From the NCBI GenBank assembly GCA_963930655.1, contig OZ005602.1, positions 28,719,840 through 28,783,839 on the forward strand: a DNA stretch of 64,000 nt. The letters are read 5' to 3'. The first letter of the stretch is position 1. Each line of letters begins with the position of its first letter. Below the pieces are notes generated by a model. The model had not been told where the DNA came from and ran no database searches. It was given only the letters and a program-made list of their open reading frames with translations. The translations under genes and the position numbers were made by a program. This document shows, piece by piece, positions 44,773-57,500 of this stretch. This stretch comes from Myrica gale (taxonomy: Eukaryota > Streptophyta > Magnoliopsida > Fagales > Myricaceae).

Positions 44773-47400
44773 GGTTGGTCAACAAAGGAAACCAAAATTC
44801 ACGGCAGAGACTTAATTGTTCGTCAAATAGTGATGTTGAAGAGTGCATTTTTCCGACCGTTTGGAATAGCTAATCTTGAAAACTTGGTTGACTAACAAGA
44901 AATTGAAGATTTTTGTTGCAATTTTTCTAAAAGATTTCCAAGGACTATCCATACAATGACAAAACCAATTCACCCTTCGATTTTCCTTTGAAGGAACTGA
45001 AGAGGTATGATGACCCTTTGGAACAGACATGTTTCCTTTTGTGTTTTCTTTAATATATCAAAGCCTTTTGTTGAAGTAGATAGTTTTGGGAGAAATTGGA
45101 AGCTTATTTTAGACGATGGTATATATTCTGCAATCCCACTGTAGGTTATTGATGTTAACCATGTCGATGCTAAATTTTCTTTGAGAGCTTCAACCGTGAA
45201 CTAGAGCAGCAGGGCAGAGGTCCAAACCTATTTGATAAAATTTTAAATTTTAATTTTTTTTATAATCTCTCTGATGTAGGACGATTGAAAATATTACAGC
45301 CATCAGCCACTTGATAACAATTTGCAATTTTTTTTACTGATTTCGAGTTTCGTAAATTTGTTGGTAGAAAAGTTTTTAATTTTATGAAATGAAGGCAGGC
45401 CACCATACTTTTAGTTTCAAATCCTGTTTAAGTTGCTATCTGATTAAGCTCCAACATAATTCAATGCCATCTCCTTTCACCATCTAAAAGGAAGAAAAAA
45501 AAAGAAGAAAGAAATTAGAGACGAAAGAAACAGAGAATTTGATTTCAGTCCAATCATGTTCTAAAGCATTTTCTTATATTAAACAATGAGTTGGCTTCAA
45601 CTTACACTGCAACCCATTAACTATACGAAGAAAATGATTTCAGTCCTATAGTTGTGTGTATATATATTATATAAGATCGTAGGAGTCGAAGAATTTGATT
45701 GACCAAATTCTTATTCCAGATCGAAATTCAAGGTACATATTAAACTATACGTGAAAACTCGGTTGATGAAGAATCCTTCTTCCGGTGACCAGAAGGATAA
45801 ATCAGATGCCAAAACTTAATCTGGCCACCAAGAATCCAACATGATCCACTGAATTGCCAAGGACATGCCTCAACGGCTCAACCCAGAAGGGTACGTACTT
45901 TGTAAGTTTGTTAACAGCGTAGAAGTAACTCACGCTAGGGAAAAGAGTTTCTACTATTTTATTCGGGCTCCGCTAACTAGTACGGGTTTAAGATCCCTGA
46001 TCTTAATCTAACAAAAAGTTGAGCAAATTTCACGTTTCCCACCAATTACTCAACTCTAACAAAGAGTTGAGGGCAGTGATATTATCTTAATTCTCAAGCA
46101 TTGTTGTAAAGCGTGACACATTACAAGTTGTTACCTAATTAAGCAAAAAAGACAACATGGTCTGGGCCTAGAAAAACCTTGACCCGATTAGATGTTGTCT
46201 CAGAATTTGAAGTGGTTTGAATCTGAAGTGTGCTCTGAAACCAAGAGTTCTTATGAGGGGAGTCGGAAGCATTGTTGAAGATGAATCCTTCTAAGTATGC
46301 TTCTGAAAGCTTTAAGCACCCCCAGACAGGACTTCAAAGAGGCTTAAATAGGAGGCCTCTGCAGTGTTCTCAAAACAAAAGGCCAGCGTCAGAAACCCAT
46401 GATCTGAGCGTCAATCTGTCTTGAAAATTTTGACCAATACAGAGGTTTACAGATTTCAGAGTATACTACTCTCAAGAGATTGGAAGTGACTCCCTATGTC
46501 CTCTGCAGAGATTAAGATCACTAAGCGCTACTAGCTGAGGTGAAAAATACTCCCTTCAAACTTCAAGACAGTCCTGGCCCGAGCTAGCCAATTACATAGC
46601 CGATACTCCAAATACTGTTATCCTATACTGTGACAATACTAACTTAAATTTCTCTCTCACAGAAATATGCTAAATACCTTACAAATAAATAAGTTAACAC
46701 TTGTCACCAAAGTTTGTGTTCAGGGGTGTTTCTCCACCTTTCAAAGGTGAAGTCATATGGGATGTTAAAGAATTTCTGATACAAACTGTTTTACCTTCTT
46801 TCTGGGAAGAAACAAAAAGAAAGATAGAAATTATTTACAATGATCAAAAGCCAAAGAAAATGTTTTTTTTTTAATTTGGTTCTCTGGAAGCAAAGGACAG
46901 AAAAGATCAGAAGCATCTAAATCGCATGTTCTTTTTCTGATTCAGAAGTGGGAGTTCATGTGCTTTATATGGATGGTTAAGTACTATTCATTCCCTCGAT
47001 ATTACCTCAAAGTAAATTAAAATAAAAAACCTGGAGGGTTTGGAGTAATATATCTGTTGAAACTGGAATAAGAGGAGCTCTTGCGCTATCCCATTCTCAT
47101 ACAGCTGTACGCAAAGTATGCACTGGGAGTATAGAGATACGTATTCCCTTTTGGATATTTTATCCGAGTACCTATAAATTTTTTAAGACAAGGTCAAGAT
47201 GGTTAAAGATTGGTTCGCTTAAAAAAAAAGATCAGAGACTTAGGTTTTAAGTGGTGTGCTTGTGAGAAACAGAGGCGCATTAATCTTGATGATTTTGTAG
47301 AAAGGTTTCTAGCTATTCTATGTTATCTCCTAATTATCTAATCATTGTTTGGAAATCATAGAGTAAATATTCTGATCGTGTGAAGATGGGGATTAGGAAT
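44773..47400. other. Spacer between NLR pseudogene and PAP B
   Basis: No gene recognised on either strand. Confidence 0.4.
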
Positions 47401-47439
47401 CATGTGATGCTTTTAAAAATATTTAATTTTGTTCCACTC

Positions 47440-47658
47440 AATCTGTGTATTGGGCTAGGACAGACCTAGTCCAGTTGGGACGCACTGATCCTGCTTAGAG
47501 AGCAACAACAAGCCCCGCAGATCTAGCACATGCTCATCGCCCCCACAACTGCTAGTTGGTAGGCTCTAGTATGATTTCGAGAGAAATTGAACCTGGGACT
47601 GTATGCCTTATCCACACAGTCCAGACTCCCAGATTCAGCCTAACCGTTGAGGCAACCC
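47440..47658 (-). mobile_element. tRNA-derived SINE
   Basis: Minus strand, starting near 47658: GGTTGCCTCAACGGTTAGG holds an A-box-like pol III promoter (CTCAACGGTTAGG, 47639-47651). About 50 bp further is a B-box-like GGTTCAATTTC (47583-47593). The spacing is that of a tRNA-type promoter. The body continues to about 47440 (TGGGACGCACTGATCC region). The word ATTGTTTGGA occurs at about 47343 and 47671 and might be a target duplication, but that placement is uncertain. Confidence 0.65.
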
Positions 47659-48181
47659 GATGATAGGTAATTGTTTGGAGCTTAAAAACGAATAAACTTC
47701 ATATATACAATAAGAAAATTAGAGTTCACGCACTAATATTATAGCTGTGAGAGAGAGAGAGAGCAGTACTTCTCTAGAGGATCTAAAAAATAATTCCAGG
47801 GTTTTGCGCATGATGTAGTTTTGGACAAATTGAGCTTTCAACAGATGATCTGAAATTAAGTTCTTGTAATTCCCCCCAAGGTAACAACCGAATTTTAAAC
47901 CGAAATATAGCTCCACCTATGAAGAGTCTTTGGATATCATGGAGATAAACAAAACAAAACCCTCTCCCTCGTTGAGATGGTTAATTAAGAGTTTTGCACA
48001 AAGCTTACAATATTTAATACATGCAGTTTCGAGTGACAACCAAATAGGGAAGATTAATTCAGGCGCACTGCGTTAAGGCAGTTTACAAGTTATAAAAAAG
48101 GAGGATGGATAGAGTTGCTGCATCCCTAGTATAAACCTATCTAACAAAGGCACTTACCGAAACTAAACTTCCCTACCAAGC

Positions 48182-48224
48182 ATTGGCCTAAATATGCATT
48201 AGCCGCATCTGTGTGCTTTATAAG
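48182..48224 (+). promoter_or_regulatory. Core promoter of PAP B, conserved in PAP A
   Basis: ATTGGCCTAAATATG at 48182-48196 and TTTATAAG at 48217-48224 repeat the order and nearly the spacing seen upstream of PAP A. The TATA core is 89 bp before the ATG. Confidence 0.65.
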
Positions 48225-48312
48225 GCAGCATATAGAGAACCTTAAGAATCATAAAACTCTTCTCTGTTCACTTCTTTTACTCCTTGCTTTTGGTCTGTTT
48301 CTTTCTTTTCTA

Positions 48313-51300
48313 ATGGATCCTTCGTCTTCTAATTCTGGCATCCTAAAATTACTTCTTTTGCTGATCACGGCCGTTCTTGGTTATTATTCAACATCTACTT
48401 ATGCGGTGTCATCCTTACATCCTTTGACTGCCCGGTCTCTTGATGAGCACCATAATTACACTGCTATATCCGACTTCCGTGTAGTAAACAGAAGGAAGTT
48501 ACTCACGTGTCCTGATCCAAACCCTTATCTCCGAATTACTGTTAGTCCAAACACTCCCATGTCAGATGTTGAGAACCTCACAGTTACTGTTAGTGGAGTT
48601 TTAATCCCTGATAGTAGTGATTGGGTTGCCATGATTTCGCCTTCTTCCGAAAAGTAAGAAACTCATTTTTGAAACTTAACTCAATATATATTTTGTGTTG
48701 AAATATAGCTTTTGTCTGTTCTAATTCATGTGTATATATAAATACAGTGTTACAGATTGCCCATCAAGTGAGGCCTATTATTTACAGACCGGCGATACTA
48801 GCAGTCTTCCTCTACTATGCCAATATCCTGTTAAGGTGAATACTCTTATAAATTAGGATATAAATACATGAATAGGCATTTACATTATTACTGCATTTTT
48901 TGCGCATGAATGAATCATCTGCATGTGTTTACATTATAACAGGCCATGGAGATGGAGTATACCAACATAAGTTGCTCATGAGAAAAATATTATTGGCAAA
49001 GGTGGCCAATATTTAAAAGAGTAAAAAAAATAAATTGTCCCAGGACTAGACCAAAATATATAGTTACGTTGTACGTGACCAAAACACATCAATACTTCAA
49101 TAGGATCAGTAAGATTGAGTTCTCACCAAACGAAAATGAGAACAAAAAGACTTGAGCCCATGGCCTTATCTTCTTTATAAAAAAAAAACATCATTTCATC
49201 TCGGAAAACACATTCCGTGTGGCCTTTCACATGCGAGCGTGCATCAAGCTGATTGTCCAAATAACTCAATTAAATAATCGATGTTTAAGTTTAAACTCGT
49301 GTTTGAGGTTTCCTTAAGATGAAATTATCACTTTCCTTAAGACATGTTTGGTTTGATTTTGAAAATGTTTTTTCTGTAATGATTAAGAAAATTTTTTAGA
49401 TATGATTTTTTAGGTATTTGTGAGAATAGTATGGCACAATTTAAATTTATTCTCTTGAAAAACGTGAGAGTAAAAAAGTATGTTTGAAAATAAATTTTAT
49501 CGTGAGAGAAGTTTTTATTGATTTTTATGTTGTTTTTCACAGAAATTGAGACCAATGATTAGTTAAAAAAATTTATTAAATAATTATTTTTAAAAAAAAT
49601 AATGTTTGAATTGAAAAACATTTTTTTAAATAAAAAACGTTTTAAAAATCATTGGCCAAACATTAGATTCTAGGCACTCAAACAATATTTAACTCTCTGT
49701 TGACCCACTATGCGTGAAACTGACATCCATATATTAATATTCTAATATTACATTAATGATGTTGAAAATTGCAGGCGCAGTACGTGAGCAATGATCCCAA
49801 CTATCTGAGTTGCAAAAACAAGCAATGCCAAGCACATGATCTGTTTGGCAACTGCATTGTGTCCACGTGCAACGGTTCCATAACATTCCAGGTTGTCAAC
49901 ATAAGAACCGACATTGAATTTGTGTTCTTCACTGGTGGATTCGACACACCTTGCATTCTAACTAGGTCCAGCCCTCTGACTTTTGCTAATCCAAACATGC
50001 CACTCAATGGACATCTCTCAAGCATAGATTCATCTGGGGCATCAGTAAGCAGCAAACCAACCTCTTTTTATTGTTTGTTTATAATGAAGTCCTTATTGCT
50101 AGTTTGGTTCAACCAATATAACAAACTTATAAGGCAATTAATATAATAAAGAGATCATCTAGCTTAATTAGTAGCCAAATAGAGCATAACACTACATTAA
50201 TTAATATCGTGACTGATGGTGCAGATGAGATTAACCTGGGTCAGTGGAAATGGGGCACCTCAACAAGTGCAATATGGCAATGGCTTGTCACAAACTTCAG
50301 TTGTCAGTACCTTTACACAGGCTGATATGTGCACCAGTGAGTTCTAATTACGTCCATATTTATTATCATTCGATAGCTTCTCTATAGATCGACAATTAAT
50401 TTATATGTCAACAATTTGTTACAATATGTCCAGGGAACTTGGAAAAAGAAAAACTAACATTATATTAATTATCGCCCTTCTAGCTTTATCTACAATTATG
50501 CACCTTTTACTTAGATCTCTCACTACAATTATCAAACTGATTATAGATTCAGATCTACCAAGTCCAGCAGCAGACTTCGGGTGGCATGATCCAGGATTCA
50601 TTCATTCAGCAATAATGAAAGGACTTCAGCCTTCAAGCACCTTCTTCTACAGATATGGGAGGTATAGCATCTCCTTGTTTATATATAGGGCATTCCAAAA
50701 CTTCTACATTGTCAATGAGGTAACGGTCCCCATTATCTAAGACAATAGGTAATTCTAAGCAAAAGAAAATTCGGTGACAAGCTATCAAAGGATATAATAT
50801 TTAATATCGAACTTGATTTATTTTCATAGAAGTAACATTATTTAAATATAATGCAGTGATTCTTATGGCTGGAGTGATGAAATTGAATTTCGGACTCCAC
50901 CTGCTGGAGGATCGGATGAACTGTATTTTATTGCATATGCTGACATGGGAAAGGCACCTTTTGATTCTTCAGTCGAACACTACATTCAGGTAGGATGTAT
51001 ATAATTGCGTATAAGTGTACAAAAAGATTCAGATACCACGTACATATATATGTTGCATGCCCAAGTGAACCATATTGAAAAATGTACAAAATATATATAT
51101 TATTGCTACATATATACTAACTGAGACCTTTTTTTCGTTTCTCGACCCATATAGCCGGGATCTATCTCAGTGATTAATGCCGTGACTGACCAAGTGAATT
51201 CTGTAAATGTGGATTCCATCTTCCATATTGGAGATATAAGCTACGCAACAGGCTTCTTAGTTGAGTGGGACTTCTTCCTTTCACTTATCAAACCGGTGGC

Positions 51301-53405
51301 TTCCAAAGTTTCTTACATGACTGCGATTGGAAACCACGAGAGGTAAGGTTTCTTTTTTGGGTAAATAATGCAATACCTGTAATTAACTACAATCAAACTG
51401 GAATGAAAATCATGGGAGGTATACTGGTCGAGGAATTATTTGGTTTTTTGAGTCTAAATAATGGTCGAGGAATTACACTTTGTGATGATCGATTTAGTGA
51501 TTAAGCTAAAATTGCATATATATGTATGTAAGAGCAATAGGTCTGGAATTTTCCTTTGAGATCAGTTTAACATACCAATCATCAAAACTCTCTCTCTCTC
51601 TCTCTCAAGAACATATTCTTCACCCAATTTCCTTTTTTGGCTCACCAAGAGCACTAAATAGGTCTTTATGACTTGTATCCATTCTCAAATTGGTTTGCTA
51701 AGCGTTCAAATACATACAAGATTAATCGCAATTATGCTACCTCTCCTCTTCTAATCCTTCCTCGATCGTTTTTTTTCCAGGGACTATGCAGGCTCGGGTT
51801 CAGTATATATAACTCCTGATTCAGGTGGAGAATGTGGAGTTGCTTATGAGACTTATTTCCAAATGCCAACCCCAGCGATGGATAAGCCATGGTATTCGAT
51901 AGAACAAGCTACTGTTCACTTTACAGTAATTTCAACGGAGCATGATTGGTCAGTGGGATCCGAGCAGGTAATTAATTTGCCAAGGAAGCTCATCTCTTGA
52001 GCTATATCTTATCCTAAGTCTTTTCATGGGTCTCTCTATTATATGATTGAATATCATTTTTTTTCTCTTACTAATGTCACGGGCATTCTGAATGAATGCA
52101 GTATAACTGGATGGCGGCAGACATGGCTTCTGTTAATCGATCAAAAACTCCATGGTTGATTTTTATGGGGTGAGTATAGTAAAATTGAATGGTCGGTCGG
52201 ATCAACATCCTTAACCTGTAACAGCTAGTCTAGATTATATTTTGGTCACTTTTAAGTTTTTCCAATAGAATGTTAAATGCTGCATGCGCCTTGAAATTGT
52301 GTGACAGATATAATACCTTATTTGAAGATATCTTCTAGTTTGCCAAAGTTATAGTGAAGCATAACATTCAATGACTGCAGGCACAGACCAATGTATACCT
52401 CTTCAAATCCAGTCACCAGTGTTGATCCGCTATTTGTTGTTGCTGTAGAACCACTACTTCTTCAGTACAAGGTAAAGTACTTGGGCTGGCTTAGGATCAT
52501 CAAGCTGGTCATGATCTTTTGCTGCTCTCTAATATTTAATTTTGGGAATGTGGACTAGGTTGATCTGGCTCTATTTGGTCATGTTCATAATTATGAGAGA
52601 ACTTGCGCCGTTTACCAAGGACAATGCTTGGCCATGCCTACAAAAGATGCAAATGGGGTTGACACATATAACAACACCAACTACAGTGCCCCTGTGCAGG
52701 CAATTATTGGTATGGCTGGCTTCACCTTGGACAACTTCACCAATGTGAGCATTTCTCCTTATCCCGGTGCAAATATTTACACTTGATGTTTGATAAATAG
52801 AGTTCCAGAAATTTACATGTTCTTGCTTATCAACAGACAAATAGCTGGAGTTTAGTGAGGATTTCTGAATTTGGGTACGTAAGAGTCAATGTGACCGCGA
52901 CAGAGTTATATTGGGAGGTCAGTACATTCCACCTTAAAAGCTAGCAAGGGAATAACTACACACAAATTTGATTAGGCATGCAATGTAGCGGGTGATCCAG
53001 AAAGTTTCTTCAAGTGGGGATGGGGACAAGGCTGTTTAACAATTTTATAGAACTGTGAGAAAATGATCAAACATTTATTTGAAAAAAAAACCCTTCTAAA
53101 CGTTATTTGGAAGACAATATATTGTCAAAAGGTAATTGATCACACACTGCGTATGTATTGCAGAAGTTTGAAATTGATAAGTCAGGTTTAAACTTAGTAT
53201 CATTTTATTTTAATGCAGCACAGAATCTGAACAAAAATTTATTTTTGATCTTAGAAGAGTTGAGAATTACTATAACGAAAACCCAAAGAAAGAGAACATG
53301 ATCTTTATATATTCCTCTGGTTGCCTTAGCCTTTGTCCTTCGTTTTTGCAGTTTGTGGACTCAATCACAAGAAATGTTGAGGACAGCTTTCGCATAATCA
53401 AATAG
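48313..53405 (+). CDS. Purple acid phosphatase, PAP27-like, tandem copy B
   Basis: Thirteen exons: 48313-48653, 48748-48835, 49775-50044, 50225-50336, 50547-50661, 50857-50989, 51155-51342, 51781-51967, 52102-52169, 52381-52471, 52559-52744, 52837-52917 and 53352-53405; 637 residues. ATG 48313 (MDPSSSNSGILKLL) is preferred over the GTG-initiated upstream frame, since it matches copies A and C and opens the signal peptide. Domain order is as in copy A. Metal-ligand motifs: ADMG in place of GDMG (the Asp is kept, the preceding Gly has become Ala), GDISY, GNHE, GHRP and GHVH. Exon sizes equal those of copy A except exons 1, 4 (+3) and 11 (-3). Intron 2 holds a foldback element and intron 7 a CT run. 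AATAAA occurs at 53524-53529. Closest to copy A by eye. The frame is intact, so a secreted phosphatase is likely; whether the Gly to Ala change affects activity is unknown. Confidence 0.9.
49343..49664. mobile_element. MITE-like element in intron 2 of PAP B
   Basis: ATGTTTGGTTTGATTTTGAAA at the left (from 49344) is mirrored on the right by an inverted stretch ending GGCCAAACATTA (49654-49665). AT-rich, non-coding and absent from the same intron of copies A and C. Confidence 0.6.
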
Positions 53406-54540
53406 AAAGGGCCTCCCTCCGGAGAGAGGGAAGGGGAAGAGGGGCTAAGATAGATTGAGTATCGCCTCGCCAGCAAGAATTTTCCCAGTAGGCAGCAGCT
53501 TTACTCTGCAGGCTTTTTTTCCAAATAAAATGCCTGATCTCTTTTGTGGAAAAATAATATGGAGTGAAAAGTTGATTTAAACACTCCATTTACATAACCC
53601 ATTTTTTATATCAATTGTACCACTGCTTGTCTCTTTAGGAGGGAAAAAAAAAAGGTATTGGTGTTGACTTTGACTGAAATAAGCACTACAGGGGAAGGGC
53701 TACTCCACTTGTGTAGCCTATAATATGTGTTGTGAAATTTTGAGGGCATTACTAAAAATTAATAAAACAAAGGACTGTTGGATTAGATCTGGTATGTTCT
53801 TTTTTTTTTTTTTTGCTGAAATATTGATTCATGGCAACTTGTGGGGGCTCCAAAATTTGCTTTAGCAAACATTTCTGTATACAAGACGGCTGCTACTAGA
53901 GGTAAAATTGTTTCCCTTACAGGGCCAAGAGGAAAAATGCTTTACAAAATAATCTCAATACAAGGTGATTACCAACCCTTTTCTGCTGCTATAAATGTCC
54001 GTGAATGACATAAAACCTTTGTTGTTTTTCCGCACCAGCAAAAGAAAAAACGAATTAATTCTATGCATCTAATTCTCCTCTTAACATTTTCCATTTAGTA
54101 TTTTGTTACTGCTCAGTAACTCAAAATATTGTCTTAAGGGGACTGCAAATGTCAAAAGCTAGTTAAACACTAGCTCTTTAAAAGCCAATATCTGGCCCTT
54201 GAAAAGCCATCTAGCAAACCTCAAAAAATTTACGAAGTGAAGAAAATAGATATACAAGTCGGATCAGGATATTCTGCAAGTTTCTTAAAAAAGATTCATA
54301 TAAGCTAAAGTCTGGCAAACCTAATGAATGAGACACAAGTAGCTTGTAAAGCCAACAATCTTGCGTAAGCAACTAAACCTCCACGTAGCCCCAAAAGATA
54401 CAACTCCTATCTTCCACATATATGGGGTCCTTAGCCGCATTCTTGTCCTAACCTAACATCAGCCCAACTTCTCATAAAGTTCCCCCTTTTTTTTCTTGCC
54501 AACCAAATCAGAGTAAAAAGACCAGAGAATCAAAAAGCTT
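53406..54540. other. Spacer between PAP B and PAP C
   Basis: PAP B 3' flank then PAP C upstream region. A T run at about 53800-53814 followed by GCTGAA could mark the A-tail of a minus-strand retroposon, but no target duplication was found. Confidence 0.4.
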
Positions 54541-54597
54541 TTTATATTCTGCTTCGAAATGAGAACTCCCTCCATATCAAGCCTGCATATGTTTCTC

Positions 54598-57500
54598 ATG
54601 GAACCTTCACATTCTTCTTCTTGGGTTTTCAAATCTTTATCCATTTTATTCATCTTCTTTCTTTCTTCTCCTTCTCCTTGCTTTCCATGGTCTCTGCCTT
54701 CTGCAATTATCAACTCTACTATTGAGCACCAAGATTACACTTCAATATCTGGTTTTCGGGTAGTAACTAGAAGAAATTTATCCGACTGTCCTGATTCAAG
54801 CCCTATGATCCAAATAAGCCTGAACCCAAATTCCAACCTCTCGGATGAGGAGAATGTCACAGTCACGGTTAGTGGAGTTTTAAATCCTCAGGAGCATGAC
54901 TGGGTCGCTATGATTTCACCTGCTAATTCAGAGTAAGAACCGGAAGGAACCCAGATACACCCTGTTATATATCTTTTCCTTGTATTCATTAATGCAACAT
55001 ATTTCAATGTAAAGTCACTGAATTAGTTTGCTCTTCTGTGCAATACAAATGCAGTGTCTCAAAATGTCCTTTGAATGAGGTTCTTTATGCAGAGACTGGA
55101 GATTTGAGTAAACTTCCACTGCTGTGCCATTATCCTGTGAAGGTAAACAGAATACTAAAATCTCCAAAGTTAGATATATAGATATAAAAACCAAAAGGTG
55201 CGCAGCATGCTGCTCCCTCATCTACAGTTTGGTGGCTGTTATGTTCCAATTTGTCCCTGTGTTCTTCTCTGCATATCCCACCGGTAAGACCTTTTCCTTC
55301 TGGAAAAAAGAAAGCACAGATATTCGTCCTTTTTCTTTCAGACAAAAGGAGGGAGGCACTGATGTTGTTTCATGGTCTGGTTCATGAACTATCATTTCTA
55401 GCGATTTCTCACAAAACTAGGATTTTCGCTTCTTCTTATCCTATTTTCTCATGTAGTTGGAACCACATCATTCTATTCTTTTCTTTTCCTTTTCCTTTAT
55501 TTTCGTGCCACACAAAATATCAGTCTAACCCCGTTAACAGATATTCGTCCTAGATTTTCTTTTACATAAATCAATCTCTTTTTTCGGTTAGGTAAATAAT
55601 CTCGGATGCATGCTATAAAACTGTCCTCGACTTAGGTACTGTCATCAGATACACCTGACAACCTCGGCTTTGTCTAAGATTATGTTAAATGGAAAAAACC
55701 TCGGTATAATCATCATTCAGACCACCAGAGTTTGGTGGTGATCAGTTTTTTTTTCTTCATATTTTAATGAAGTTTAAGTCTTCCCCCCAAATCATATTAA
55801 TCAGGACTTCATTTTGAGATTAGAGTCAAGGATCAAGGTTGCGTGTGTACAAGTGCAATATTTCTAAGTTATTACCTTACCAATTTTAAAGAGTCACCTA
55901 AATCCTCTGTAAACCCTCGAATAAAAAAACTTTGTTGTAAAATATCTTTAACTTAGATACATAAGAAAAATGTACACTTTTGGACTTTGTGTGTAGTGGT
56001 CCCTGTGGCTGTGGACATAGGCTAATATCGTCCAACCACGTTAAAAGTAAGGAATTGGGAAATTAGGAGGGAAATAGTTAACTTACAAAAGAATTTTGGG
56101 AAAGACCATTAATGTATAATCCCACTAGTTTCAACTTTCATGGAAGTTAGGCTGTGGTCCCTATGGGACCACGCAAATGGATAGTACATATGGTCCATGT
56201 CTGTACCACCTGTCGTTTAGACAGACAAAGCAGAAACCTCACATTCAAAAGGCCAAGAAAGCGGTGGGATCTAGAAGGGGAAGCGTACTTATAAAACACC
56301 AGTTTTGCTGTCAACGCATGGAAAACAAGTCACGAATCGCAGGCTATAAAACCATCTGTACGTAACATAGAATCAGTCACGTCAAGAAGCCAATAGCAAT
56401 CAACATTAATGGGGGATGGCTGATGGTTCAGCAAAGGCATTAAGATAGCCATATGTACGAGGACTATATTCCATCCTTCACAGGGTTTATTCCTTGCTTG
56501 TGGCAATGTCATTTTATTCAAGTTTGATATTTTTTTCCTTCTCAATCAATCAGATTTTTTTTTTTCGTTTTTCTTTCTTGTATGTAGAAGATAAAGATAA
56601 TATGCTAGATAATTTGCTCATTCTCCTAAAAGAGAACGTCCTTCCTGTTAAAGTTTTTTTTAAAAAATAATTAATTAAATAGCTAATATTTCGAAGACAT
56701 TTATGTGGAGAACTCTCACATACATTTGTTATAGTGCGCGTGACCCAATATCCTTTAAGGAAAGTAAGATCTCTGTATCTTAGGAGAAATTTCTTTTGTT
56801 CTTCAACTTTTTCTTCAACACTTTCATGGTCTTTATTCATTTTAGTAATTCTTCTTTTATATGGCTAACAAGTGACAAAATCAATATGGAGAAGGAATAC
56901 TCCTATGCTTGTGGATATAGTATTCTGGCATCTGTTAGAACGGAAACAAGAACAAGGACTAGGAATCTGATTTGTCATGAAAGAACGAACCACGGAGTAG
57001 CTGATTAGACATAATCTCAGAGGTATGGTGACTGCCAAAGAGAGATGCAATTCATCGAGTACCAATAATCAACTATCCGATATAGTAATCACCCAATCAG
57101 GGCTGCTCGCAGGTGGTGGTTGCTGCTTTTACGCAGGACCCTCGTTGCTGTCCGTGGAAGATCAAACCAATTAGCCACGACTCTCGACTCTTAATTCCAT
57201 CCTTTGTTTCTTAGGAGTTTCTGTTTTCTCATCTTAATGCGAATTCTTTAGCGCATGACATTACTCATTGGGCCGTCTTCTCTCATTTTGAGGGGAGTGT
57301 TCCCCATGATCATGAGCTTTTCTCTAAGTATCCTTAGGTGTATATGGGGCTGATCCCCCTTAACTTTGTGTAAGTTCTCTTTGTGATCTTTTGGATCCTT
57401 GAGATCTTAATGAAGAATTACTTTAAAAAAATCATCCAATCAGGGCTGTTACAGAGGTGCTTTGTAGTTTTCAAAGTAATTGCCAGAAAGGCAGTTGGTA

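Noticed and set aside
48211-48312. Upstream extension of PAP B from a GTG codon
   Set aside because: GTG is not a normal start in plant nuclear genes, the stretch overlaps the TATA region, and ATG 48313 matches the starts of A and C.
53800-53960. Minus-strand retroposon suggested by a T run
   Set aside because: No flanking direct repeat could be found, so a plain T run remains the simpler reading.
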